In this document: positions 1 to 5,530 of the stretch, one piece after another | Position numbering within the stretch: the first letter of the stretch is position 1 | How the letters are laid out: each line of letters starts with the position of its first letter | Source: Acidimicrobiales bacterium | GTDB lineage: Bacteria; Actinomycetota; Acidimicrobiia; Acidimicrobiales; Palsa-688 | Reading direction: 5' to 3' | Assembly: GCA_030039575.1 (NCBI GenBank) | Contig: JASHVH010000461.1 | Location: 1 to 5,530, forward strand | Length of the DNA: 5,530 nt | The notes under the pieces: generated by a model | What the model was told of the DNA's origin: nothing | Seen by the model: only the letters and a program-made list of their open reading frames with translations | Database searches by the model: none | Position numbers and translations under genes: made by a program

Positions 1-2
1 TG

Positions 3-1136
3 GAGCGGACCAGGGTGGGCCCGCTCGGGCTGGTGGTCGCCGTGATCGTCACGTCGGCCGCGGTGGTGGCGCTCGGTTGGGGCGAGGTGAGCCGGGTGAG
101 CGAGCTCAGTGCCATCCCCCGCTCGCTACCTGCTCCTACGGCGCCCGTACTGCGCCTGGTGCCGTCCCTGTTGGTACCGGCGGTGGCGCTAGCGTTCGTC
201 GGGTTGGTGCAAGGAGCGGCTATTTCCGCCAGCTTCCCCAACCCCGACGGCAGTTACCCTGACTCCTCCCGGGACTTCATCGGCCAGGGCGCGGCCAACG
301 TGGTGGTGGGCATCTTCCGGGGGATGCCCGTGGGGGGCTCCATGTCGGCGTCCTCGCTCAACAAGTCAGCTGGTGCCCGTTCCCGCCTGGCCCTGGCGAT
401 GGCCAGCTTGGTGATGGTAGTGGTGCTCCTGGCCTTTGGGGGTTTGGTCGGCCGGATCGCCATGCCGGCGCTGGCCGGCCTGCTCATCCTGGTTGGCTTC
501 CGCACCATCAAACCGGCCCAGCTCCAGGCCGTTTGGAAGACCGGGGCAGTACAAAAAGCGGTGATGGGCACGACGTTCGTGCTCACGCTGGTCATCCCCT
601 TGCAGTACGCCGTGCTCGTCGGGGTGGGCCTGTCGTTGGTCCTTCACGTAGTGCGTCAGTCGAACCAGCTGACGCTGAGGCGACGGGAGCTCGACACGGA
701 GGGCAACCTGGTCGAAACTGACCCGCCCGCACAGCTACCGGCGCACGAAGTGGTCATGCTGCAGCCTTACGGCAGCTTCTTCTTCGCTGCCGCGCCGGCC
801 CTCGAAGCTCAGCTCCCCGCCCCGGTCGGCGCCTCCCGAAATTCAGTGGTCATACTGCGGCTGCGGGGCTACGACGACGTTGGCACCACGTTGATGGAGG
901 TCCTGCGCCGCTATGCCGTGGCGCTGGCCGCCGTGGCCAGCAAGCTCGTCATCGTCTCCGCCAGCGCGCGCATCCAGGACCAGTTCGGTGCCACGGGGCT
1001 CACGGACGTCATCGGCCCGGACAACATCTACACCGGTGACAACCGAGTGGGCGCCACCTTGAAGCGCGCCTACGAAGAGGCGGGCAGCTGGATAGCTCAA
1101 AGAGATCTAGCCGACGGGAGCGACCAGCAGCCCTGA
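3..1136 (+). CDS. SulP-family anion transporter with C-terminal STAS domain (5' end outside window)
   Basis: This is the C-terminal part of an inner-membrane SulP (SLC26-like) anion permease. Known substrates of the family are sulfate, bicarbonate and other small anions; the one used here cannot be told from sequence. The reading frame is open to the window edge (residues ERTR precede the first GTG), so the GTG at 15 is probably internal and the gene starts upstream. Counting from that GTG, hydrophobic segments lie at about 3-22, 48-70, 125-165 and 182-213. The most diagnostic stretch is residues 83-116: DSSRDFIGQGAANV, then FRGMPVGGSMSASSLN, a very typical SulP signature. After a charged linker (214-240) comes a STAS domain, about 243-361, with LRLRGYDDVGTT (281-292) at the usual conserved strand-loop-helix. 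The protein ends shortly after STAS, with no fused carbonic anhydrase. The family call is firm; the substrate is open. Confidence 0.93.
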   Translation, partial: ERTRVGPLGLVVAVIVTSAAVVALGWGEVSRVSELSAIPRSLPAPTAPVLRLVPSLLVPAVALAFVGLVQGAAISASFPNPDGSYPDSSRDFIGQGAANVVVGIFRGMPVGGSMSASSLNKSAGARSRLALAMASLVMVVVLLAFGGLVGRIAMPALAGLLILVGFRTIKPAQLQAVWKTGAVQKAVMGTTFVLTLVIPLQYAVLVGVGLSLVLHVVRQSNQLTLRRRELDTEGNLVETDPPAQLPAHEVVMLQPYGSFFFAAAPALEAQLPAPVGASRNSVVILRLRGYDDVGTTLMEVLRRYAVALAAVASKLVIVSASARIQDQFGATGLTDVIGPDNIYTGDNRVGATLKRAYEEAGSWIAQRDLADGSDQQP

Positions 1137-1146
1137 GCCAGGGGCT

Positions 1147-1181
1147 CCGGGGTTTCGTCGCAAAACCTCTCGACGACCCGG
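1147..1181 (+). terminator. candidate transcription terminator of the SulP gene
   Basis: Eleven bases after the SulP stop codon an imperfect hairpin can form. CCGGG (1147-1151) pairs with CCCGG (1177-1181), and TCGTCG (1155-1160) pairs with CGACGA (1171-1176), with a 3-nt bulge (GTT) on the left arm and a 10-nt loop. The following sequence (ACTACCTTTA) has only a weak T-run, so termination is inferred from position and structure. Confidence 0.35.
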
Positions 1182-1214
1182 ACTACCTTTACCGGCCCGC
1201 CCTGAGCGGTACTG

Positions 1215-1240
1215 CCAACCACCCAACCACCCAACCACCC
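1215..1240. repeat. 8-bp tandem repeat, (CCAACCAC)x3 plus CC
   Basis: Three perfect consecutive copies of CCAACCAC (1215-1222, 1223-1230, 1231-1238), followed by CC, lie in the non-coding gap between the SulP gene and the tRNA. The unit is strand-asymmetric (no G on this strand). It looks like a simple slippage repeat, and no function can be assigned. Confidence 0.9.
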
Positions 1241-1293
1241 GGAAGGCTGCGCCAAAACTGGCTACGTCGGGGTGGTAGACAAAGGAGCCCTGG

Positions 1294-1312
1294 GTCAGAA
1301 GTACCTTCTGAT
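1294..1312 (-). terminator. small perfect hairpin downstream of tRNA-Ala, possible terminator
   Basis: TCAGAAG (1295-1301) and CTTCTGA (1305-1311) form a perfect 7-bp stem with a 3-nt loop, and a closing G-T pair (1294/1312) is possible. It lies 27 nt beyond the tRNA 3' end on the minus strand. A T-run is poor on either side: TTTT at 1320-1323 on the plus side, CTCCTTTG on the minus side. It could end the tRNA transcript, act from either strand, or serve as a processing structure. The structure is visible; the role is inferred. Confidence 0.35.
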
Positions 1313-1338
1313 CAGGCCCTTTTGGTTGGTGGAGGCGA

Positions 1339-1415
<77 letters not shown>

Positions 1416-1427
1416 GGAGGTACCCCG

Positions 1428-1433
1428 AGACTA
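1428..1433 (-). promoter_or_regulatory. candidate -10 box for tRNA-Ala
   Basis: On the minus strand TAGTCT (TANNNT pattern) ends 12 nt before the first tRNA base, giving a plausible start point a few bases upstream of the mature 5' end. No convincing -35 box is seen. The 74-bp gap between the FHA stop and the tRNA also contains the short palindromes GGCTAGCC and GCTGGCCAGC but no clear terminator, so read-through from the FHA gene is an alternative. Confidence 0.35.
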
Positions 1434-1489
1434 GCAGAGCCAGTCCCGGCGACACGCTGGCCAGCAGGCTAGCCGTCCAACTGGGCCGC

Positions 1490-2191
1490 TCAGCGAGGTG
1501 GCAGGAGAACCAGGTCCGCCCGGCTGATGAGCCCGGTCGCCAGTGCCCACTCGGCCAGGTGGGGCAGAGCGTTCTCGCCCAGCAGGTTGGGCACGCCGGC
1601 ATTGGTCAACCGTGTCCGCAGGTACTCGACCCGCTTCACCAACGTGGTCCGGGGCCACTCCAGCCGAGCGGCGGCGTCGGCGTAGCTCCTCGGGTGCGGG
1701 TCGTACCGGGGGAAGGCCTCGAGGTAGCCGGAAAAGAGGGCAACCAGGGCCAGCTTGTCGGCCGGCGTGATCTGGACCTCCGAGGCGGCCTGAGTCGGGT
1801 TGCCCTCGACCTGGGCCGTCGGCACCCCGCCGGCGCTGAGGCCGCTTAGCGCGCTGTCGGGCAGGTCGACGGTGAGGGCGTGGCGCCTGGTGGCACCCTC
1901 GACCACGACGGTGATGGGCGCCGTCAGGGCGATGCGCCGGCCGGGGGGCAGGACCGTCCGGATCCCTACATCGTCGACCACCTCGAGAGGCCGGACGCCG
2001 CTCTTGTTGACCAGCCACCAGACGCCGGCCTCGGCCTCCACAGAACCCGCCACCCGGGATATCCCCAAGTCGGACGGGTCGAGGCACAGCGTGGTGCGGT
2101 GCGAGCGGCCAAAGGTGAACGAGTCGCCCTCGACGACTTCGAAGCGTTCGTCCCCGAGCCCGATCGTCAGGCTGGTCCCTCGGTCTGGCAC
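1490..2191 (-). CDS. FHA-domain protein with C-terminal helix-turn-helix-like region
   Basis: The protein has 233 aa from the GTG at 2191. Residues about 7-100 look like a forkhead-associated (phosphothreonine-recognition) fold: FTFGRS (25-30), DLGISR (41-46), WWLVNKSG (58-65) and LPPGRRIAL (81-89), spaced as in FHA domains. The residues that read phosphopeptides are only partly kept: Gly-Arg and Ser-Arg are present, but the usual His after SR is missing (SRVAG) and the NG pair is replaced by NKSG. A Gly/Pro/Gln linker (about 115-140) leads to a C-terminal domain of about 143-230. There, SYADAAARLEW (169-179) and TTLVKRVEYLRTRL (182-195) read like a helix-turn-helix of the region-4/LuxR type, as in other actinobacterial FHA proteins I recall. 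A cytoplasmic regulator responding to a Ser/Thr kinase, or using FHA as a plain protein contact, is inferred. The GTG start is preferred over the GTG at 2275 because the extra 28 residues are low-complexity Pro/Gly and a -10 box sits just upstream. No specific gene name is justified. Confidence 0.85.
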   Translation of the reverse strand: MPDRGTSLTIGLGDERFEVVEGDSFTFGRSHRTTLCLDPSDLGISRVAGSVEAEAGVWWLVNKSGVRPLEVVDDVGIRTVLPPGRRIALTAPITVVVEGATRRHALTVDLPDSALSGLSAGGVPTAQVEGNPTQAASEVQITPADKLALVALFSGYLEAFPRYDPHPRSYADAAARLEWPRTTLVKRVEYLRTRLTNAGVPNLLGENALPHLAEWALATGLISRADLVLLPPR

Positions 2192-2197
2192 AAGAGC

Positions 2198-2203
2198 AAG
2201 GTA
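2198..2203 (-). promoter_or_regulatory. -10 box for a leaderless FHA-gene transcript
   Basis: On the minus strand TACCTT (TANNNT) is followed by six bases (GCTCTT) and then the GTG start codon. This spacing puts the expected transcription start on the G of GTG, the classical arrangement for leaderless actinobacterial mRNAs. No Shine-Dalgarno sequence is present upstream, which agrees. The -35 position (around CCTCTG) is not a good match to TTGACA. Confidence 0.5.
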
Positions 2204-2253
2204 CAACAGGCCCGGCCCGCCAGAGGTGCACGGTCCCGGGTGGGGGCGGCGGG

Positions 2254-2268
2254 GCCCTGCTGCAGGGC
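2254..2268. repeat. 15-bp perfect inverted repeat GCCCTGCTGCAGGGC
   Basis: An odd-centred perfect palindrome (stem GCCCTG/CAGGGC, centre CTG) lies in the FHA/leuS divergent gap, about 50 bp upstream of the FHA -10 box. It could be an operator-like protein site or a short RNA hairpin. It directly abuts the large inverted repeat at 2270-2326. No known regulator motif was recognised. Confidence 0.6.
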
Positions 2269-2269
2269 A

Positions 2270-2326
2270 GGGCACAGTGCGACGGCCCCGTCCTCTCCGT
2301 GCGGCAAGACGGCTGTCGCTGTGCCC
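2270..2326 (+). other. long hairpin (16-bp stem) in the FHA/leuS intergenic region
   Basis: GGGCACAG (2270-2277) pairs fully with CTGTGCCC (2319-2326). After a 2-nt bulge (TG, 2278-2279), CGACGGCC (2280-2287) pairs with GGCTGTCG (2311-2318), with a single G-U. This gives 16 pairs around a 23-nt loop (2288-2310). The G-U wobble, which would be an A-C mismatch on the other strand, slightly favours plus-strand RNA. It ends 126 nt before leuS. It could be part of a leuS leader, a small RNA, or a DNA-level site. No T-box sequence or leucine-codon run accompanies it, so a known aminoacyl-synthetase control element is not supported. Confidence 0.55.
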
Positions 2327-2336
2327 GCTTTGTATG

Positions 2337-2369
2337 CGAAAACCGCGACAAACCGGCCAAAGCGGTTCG
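2337..2369 (+). other. second intergenic hairpin upstream of leuS
   Basis: CGAAAACCGC (2337-2346) can pair with GCGGTTCG (2362-2369) with a 2-nt A bulge, around a 15-nt loop (2347-2361). It follows the 16-bp stem by ten bases and is weaker. A further possible stem, CCTCC (2398-2402) with GGAGG (2414-2418), lies closer to leuS. Together these make the last 180 bp before leuS unusually rich in possible structure, but only if transcription starts well upstream. Confidence 0.35.
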
Positions 2370-2436
2370 TTCCTTCCCGCCGCCGCCGGCCCGGTCCCCT
2401 CCGGGAAACACCAGGAGGACGCCGGCGCAGCTCAAG

Positions 2437-2442
2437 TAGCCT
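2437..2442 (+). promoter_or_regulatory. candidate -10 box for leuS
   Basis: TAGCCT (TANNNT) lies 10 bp before the leuS ATG, which would give a start point around 2449-2450 and a leader of only a few bases. The nearby GGGA (2447-2450) is too close to the ATG to be a good ribosome site, consistent with a near-leaderless message. No clear -35 box is seen; AGGAGG occupies roughly that position. An upstream promoter near TTTGTATGC (about 2329-2337) is a weaker alternative that would place hairpins in the mRNA. Confidence 0.3.
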
Positions 2443-2452
2443 GGTAGGGACC

Positions 2453-4921
2453 ATGAGCAACGCGTACGACGCCCAGGCGGTGGAGAGCCTCTGGCAGGCC
2501 CGCTGGAGCACGGAGCGCACGTACGAGGTGGGCAACGACGACCCCCGCCCGCCCATCTACGTGCTCTGCATGTACCCCTACCCGAGCGGGCCGGCCCACC
2601 AGGGCCACGTCCGCAACTACACCTTCGGTGACCTGAACGTCCGCTGGCGGACGATGCAGGGGTACGCCGTGCTCAGCCCGTTCGGCTTCGACAGCTTCGG
2701 TCTCCCCGCCGAGAACGCCGCCATCAAGTCGGGCATCCAGCCCCGGGTGTTCACCGATGCCCGCATTGGCGAGCTGTCGAGCTCCGTAGTCCGCCTGGGG
2801 GCGGTGTACGACTGGCGGCGCACGGTCCGCAGCCACGATCCCATCTACATGAAGTTCGACCAGGTCATCTTCCTAAGGTTCCTGGAGGCCGGGCTGGCCT
2901 ACCGGAAAAAGGCGCCGGTCAACTGGTGCCCGGGGTGCAACACCGTCCTGGCCAACGAACAGGTGCGCTCCGACGGGACGTGCGAGCGCAGTGGGGACCT
3001 GGTGGTGAAAAAGGACCTGGAGCAGTGGTTCTTCCGGATCACCGCCTACCAGGACGACCTGCTCGCCGCGCTGGACACCCTGGAATGGCCCGAGCGGGTG
3101 AAAACGATGCAGCGCAACTGGATCGGGCGTTCCGAGGGGGCCCAGTTCGAGATGGCTGTGGCCGGCTCGGACGAGCGGATAGACGTGTTCACTACCAGGC
3201 CCGACACCGCCTTCGGCATGACCTTTGTCGTCCTCGCCCCCGAACACCCGTTGGTCCCGACGATTACGGCGCCCGAACGCCGCCAAGAAGTGACCGCCTT
3301 TGTCGAGCGGGTGCGCCAAAAGCCCGAGATCGAACGCCAGTCGACTGAAATCTCGTTCGAAAAGCGCGGCATATTTACCGGTGCGTACGCCATAAACCCG
3401 TTCAACGGCAAAGAGGTCCCCATCTACCTGGCCGACTACGTGCTGATGGGCTACGGGACGGGCGCCATAATGGCGGTCCCGGCCGAGGACCAAAGGGACT
3501 GGGAGTTCGCCACTGCGTACGCTCTGCCGATAATCCGCACCGTCCAGCCGCCAGAGGGCTGGGAAGGCGAAGCGTACACGGGCGACGGCCCCCGCATAAA
3601 CAGCGCATGGTTGAACGGCATCGTCGACACGGGCGAGGCCAAACAAAAAGCCAATGAATGGCTGGAGGAAAAGGGCATCGGCAAGCGGGCCGTACAGTAC
3701 CGCCTGCGGGACTGGCTGGTGTCCCGCCAGAGGTACTGGGGCACCCCCATCCCGGTGATTTATTGCCCCGATGACGGGATCGTCCCCGTCCCGGAAGAAG
3801 ACCTGCCGGTACTGCTGCCGGACAACGTCCAGTTCTTGCCCACGGGAGAGTCACCTCTGCGCAAAGACGAGGCCTTCCTGTGGACGACGTGCCCGCGCTG
3901 CGGCGGGCGAGCTCAACGCGAGACGGACACCATGGACACGTTCGTCGCTTCGTCCTGGTATTTCCTGCGTTTCTGCGACCCGTGGGTAACAGATGTGCCG
4001 GTCGACGAAAAGGCGGCCGAACGCTGGATGCCGGTTGACCAGTACATCGGCGGCATCGAGCACGCTATCCTGCATTTGCTGTACGCCCGTTTTTATACCC
4101 GCGCCCTGGGCGACGTGGGCCTGTCGCCGAAAGATATCAGCGAGCCGTTCAAACGCCTGTTCACGCAAGGCATGATCCGTATGGACGGGACGAAAATGTC
4201 GAAGTCCAAGGGAAACCTGATCGCGCCCGAGAAGTACTTCGACAGCGTCGGCGCGGACTCGTTGCGTATTTTCCACCTTTTTGTGGGCCCGCCGGCAGAC
4301 GATTTCGACTGGACCGACCAGACCGACGATGTCATCGAAGGCTGCCGGCATTTCCTGGACCGGGTCTGGCGGCTGGCCACCGGAGAAGCCGAAGGTTCGG
4401 TGGGCACCGAAAGAGGACCGGGGCGAGCCGACGACGAGGTCACCAAAGCGACCCACCGACTAATCGAGCGGGTAACGCGCGATTTCGAGCGGTGGTCCTA
4501 CAACACCGCCGTAGCCGCGTTGCGGGAGCACACCAACCTGCTGTACCGCTACACCCAGTCCGAGGGTGGCGCCCACCGGGCCACGTTGACCCAGTCCGTC
4601 GACACCCTGCTGCTCTTGCTGGCCCCGATGGCACCGCACGTCAGCGCAGAGCTGTGGGAGCGCCGGCACGGCGAGGGCGCCCGGGCCCATTCGCAACCGT
4701 GGCCGGTGGCCGACCCCGCCATGCTGGAGGAGGAGCTCATCACCCTGGTGGTCCAAGTGAACGGCAAGCTGCGGGACAAGGTCACCGTCCCGCCGACCGC
4801 CACCGAGGAAGAGGTGGTGGCCGCCGCCCTGGCCCGCCCGAAGGTGGCCGCCCAGCTGGACGGCCGGGAACCCTCACGGGTGATCGCCCGCCCGCCCCAC
4901 CTCGTGAACATCGTGATCTGA
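2453..4921 (+). CDS. leuS: leucyl-tRNA synthetase
   Basis: This class Ia cytoplasmic enzyme joins leucine to tRNA-Leu using ATP. It has 822 aa, within the usual bacterial range. Domains in order: Rossmann catalytic core with the HIGH-type motif PYPSGPAHQGH (42-52) and GFDSFGLPAENAA (78-90); a zinc-type insert with NWCPGC (157-162) and TCERSG (176-181); the CP1 editing domain (about 225-425) with TTRPDTAFGMTF (247-258) and GTGAIMAVPAEDQRDWEF (335-352); a second Cys motif, YCPDD (437-441) and CPRC (480-483); KMSKS (581-585) in DGTKMSKSKGN; the tRNA-binding helical domain (about 660-745); and the C-terminal domain with LVVQVNGKLRDKV (765-777). The fourth Cys/His of the first insert is Ser180, so zinc binding there may be lost. 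The ATG at 2453 is chosen because MSNAYDAQAVESLWQ matches the family N-terminus; the frame is open further upstream but reads as low-complexity sequence antisense to the FHA gene. Its own promoter is likely; PAC2 converges on it. Confidence 0.98.
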   Translation: MSNAYDAQAVESLWQARWSTERTYEVGNDDPRPPIYVLCMYPYPSGPAHQGHVRNYTFGDLNVRWRTMQGYAVLSPFGFDSFGLPAENAAIKSGIQPRVFTDARIGELSSSVVRLGAVYDWRRTVRSHDPIYMKFDQVIFLRFLEAGLAYRKKAPVNWCPGCNTVLANEQVRSDGTCERSGDLVVKKDLEQWFFRITAYQDDLLAALDTLEWPERVKTMQRNWIGRSEGAQFEMAVAGSDERIDVFTTRPDTAFGMTFVVLAPEHPLVPTITAPERRQEVTAFVERVRQKPEIERQSTEISFEKRGIFTGAYAINPFNGKEVPIYLADYVLMGYGTGAIMAVPAEDQRDWEFATAYALPIIRTVQPPEGWEGEAYTGDGPRINSAWLNGIVDTGEAKQKANEWLEEKGIGKRAVQYRLRDWLVSRQRYWGTPIPVIYCPDDGIVPVPEEDLPVLLPDNVQFLPTGESPLRKDEAFLWTTCPRCGGRAQRETDTMDTFVASSWYFLRFCDPWVTDVPVDEKAAERWMPVDQYIGGIEHAILHLLYARFYTRALGDVGLSPKDISEPFKRLFTQGMIRMDGTKMSKSKGNLIAPEKYFDSVGADSLRIFHLFVGPPADDFDWTDQTDDVIEGCRHFLDRVWRLATGEAEGSVGTERGPGRADDEVTKATHRLIERVTRDFERWSYNTAVAALREHTNLLYRYTQSEGGAHRATLTQSVDTLLLLLAPMAPHVSAELWERRHGEGARAHSQPWPVADPAMLEEELITLVVQVNGKLRDKVTVPPTATEEEVVAAALARPKVAAQLDGREPSRVIARPPHLVNIVI

Positions 4922-4939
4922 CGGCGGTCCCGGAGCGGT

Positions 4940-4962
4940 TGGGGCCACCTCGACGGGCCCCA
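4940..4962. terminator. candidate shared terminator between convergent leuS and PAC2 genes
   Basis: In the 45-bp gap between the two convergent stop codons, TGGGGCC (4940-4946) pairs with GGCCCCA (4956-4962) around a 9-nt loop. The stem is perfect and works on both strands, as expected for a bidirectional terminator of convergent genes. No T-run follows on either side, which is common in high-GC genomes but lowers certainty. Confidence 0.5.
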
Positions 4963-4966
4963 CAGT

Positions 4967-5530
4967 TCAGCGGGTCTCGCCCCGGAGGAACCTCTCCAGT
5001 TCGGCGGCTATCTCGTCGCCCGTGGGCAAGTGGGTGAACTCGGTGGCGGACAGGCCCAGTTCGTTGTCCTGCTGCTCTTCCAGCTGGCGGACCATGGCCG
5101 AATGTTCCTCGCTCGCCTCGATCAGGCCCTGGATTTGGTCACGGGCCTTGCGCCCCGCCTCTCGCAGCGCCTCGGTGTCGATGCTGAGGCCGGTGAGGTC
5201 GGCCAGCTTGTCGAGCAGCACGGCCGACGCCTCCGGGTACGGGGTGCCGGCGGCGTAGTGGGGGACCCGCGCCCAGACCCCGATGGAAGGCACCCCGGCC
5301 TCGCCGAAGGCCACCTCCAGCACGGCTTGCGCCCCGGCCGGGACTTCCATGGTGGCGGGCAGGAAGCCGACGCGGCCGGCCAGTTGTTCGTCGCTGGCGG
5401 TGGCGGCGAGGCGGACCGGCCGTGTGTGCGGCGCCGGCGCCGGGAAGGCGCCCAGCCCCACCACCAGCTCCACCCCCAGGCGGAGGCCGAGGGCGACCAC
5501 CTCCTGGCTCCATTCGTGCCAGCGCAGGTC
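4967..5530 (-). CDS. PAC2-family protein (N-terminus outside window)
   Basis: These are the last 187 residues of a protein resembling the actinobacterial PAC2 (proteasome assembly chaperone 2-like) family. The frame stays open through the window edge (DLRWHEWSQEVVALG), so the GTG at 5500 is internal and the true start lies beyond 5530. Numbered from the edge, family-like stretches are GVELVVGLGAFPAPAPHTRPV (19-39), GEAGVPSIGVWARVPHYAAGTPYPEAS (76-102) with a following helix LLDKLADLTGLSID (105-118), a charged helical region (121-158), and the tail HLPTGDEIAAELERFLRG (167-184). Bacterial PAC2 proteins are widespread in actinobacteria; their role is not settled, and a link to the proteasome is suggested only by homology to eukaryotic and archaeal assembly chaperones. 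It is likely cytoplasmic, as no membrane segment is visible. It converges on leuS with a 45-bp gap. Confidence 0.88.
   Translation of the reverse strand, partial: DLRWHEWSQEVVALGLRLGVELVVGLGAFPAPAPHTRPVRLAATASDEQLAGRVGFLPATMEVPAGAQAVLEVAFGEAGVPSIGVWARVPHYAAGTPYPEASAVLLDKLADLTGLSIDTEALREAGRKARDQIQGLIEASEEHSAMVRQLEEQQDNELGLSATEFTHLPTGDEIAAELERFLRGETR

Noticed and set aside
1215..1240. CRISPR array
   Set aside because: The units are 8 bp and contiguous, with no spacers and no cas genes.
2192..2275. FHA gene starting at the GTG at 2275
   Set aside because: The 28 added residues are low-complexity Pro/Gly, and the start would lie inside the inverted repeats upstream of the best -10 box.
1431..2435. 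A 334-aa open frame on the minus strand overlapping the FHA gene
   Set aside because: It is an Arg/Pro/Gly-rich shadow frame of a high-GC coding region. The FHA frame has recognisable domain motifs and this one has none.
1880..2452. A 191-residue in-frame N-terminal extension of leuS
   Set aside because: It runs antisense through the FHA gene, is Arg/Pro/Ser-rich with no resemblance to LeuRS, and the family-like N-terminus begins at the ATG at 2453.
2276..2452. T-box riboswitch or leucine leader peptide controlling leuS
   Set aside because: No T-box consensus (TGGNACCGCG-like) and no short ORF with a run of leucine codons could be found on the plus strand. ACCGCG at 2342-2347 lacks the rest of the motif.
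5139..5513. A 124-aa minus-strand frame overlapping the PAC2 gene
   Set aside because: It is very rich in Gly, Arg and Pro with no domain, and is explained as a shifted frame of the PAC2 coding sequence.

Overview
The window is G+C-rich (about two thirds by eye), with GTG as well as ATG starts, TANNNT-type -10 boxes and a PAC2-family gene. Together with an FHA/helix-turn-helix protein and a LeuRS of the PYPSGPAHQGH type, this points to a high-GC actinobacterium. An acidimicrobial-type lineage is possible, but that is a guess from style and not shown by a marker.

Layout: (1) 1-1136, plus strand: the 3' part of a SulP-family anion transporter gene (last membrane segments and the STAS domain). 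Its 5' end lies outside the window. (2) 1137-1338: about 200 bp with no gene, holding a candidate terminator hairpin, an 8-bp tandem repeat and a second small hairpin. (3) 1339-1415, minus strand: tRNA-Ala(GGC) with encoded CCA. Its last 12 nt are duplicated in tandem directly behind it. (4) 1490-2191, minus strand: a 233-aa protein with a degenerate FHA domain and a C-terminal helix-turn-helix-like segment, probably translated from a leaderless GTG mRNA. (5) 2192-2452: a divergent intergenic region rich in inverted repeats, including a 16-bp stem. (6) 2453-4921, plus strand: complete leuS (822 aa). (7) 4922-4966: a short convergent gap with a GC hairpin. (8) 4967-5530, minus strand: the C-terminal part of a PAC2-family protein, whose N-terminus lies outside the window.

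The genes do not form one pathway. LeuRS and tRNA-Ala belong to translation, SulP is an inorganic-anion transporter, the FHA protein is a likely regulatory or phospho-signalling protein, and PAC2 is a conserved protein of unclear bacterial role. The only possible operon-like pair is the FHA gene and the tRNA 74 bp downstream on the same strand, but the tRNA may have its own promoter. I see no obviously new multigene system. The most interesting signals are small: the tandem copy of the tRNA 3' end, the structured FHA/leuS intergenic region, and a change in codon choice inside leuS that begins at its editing domain.
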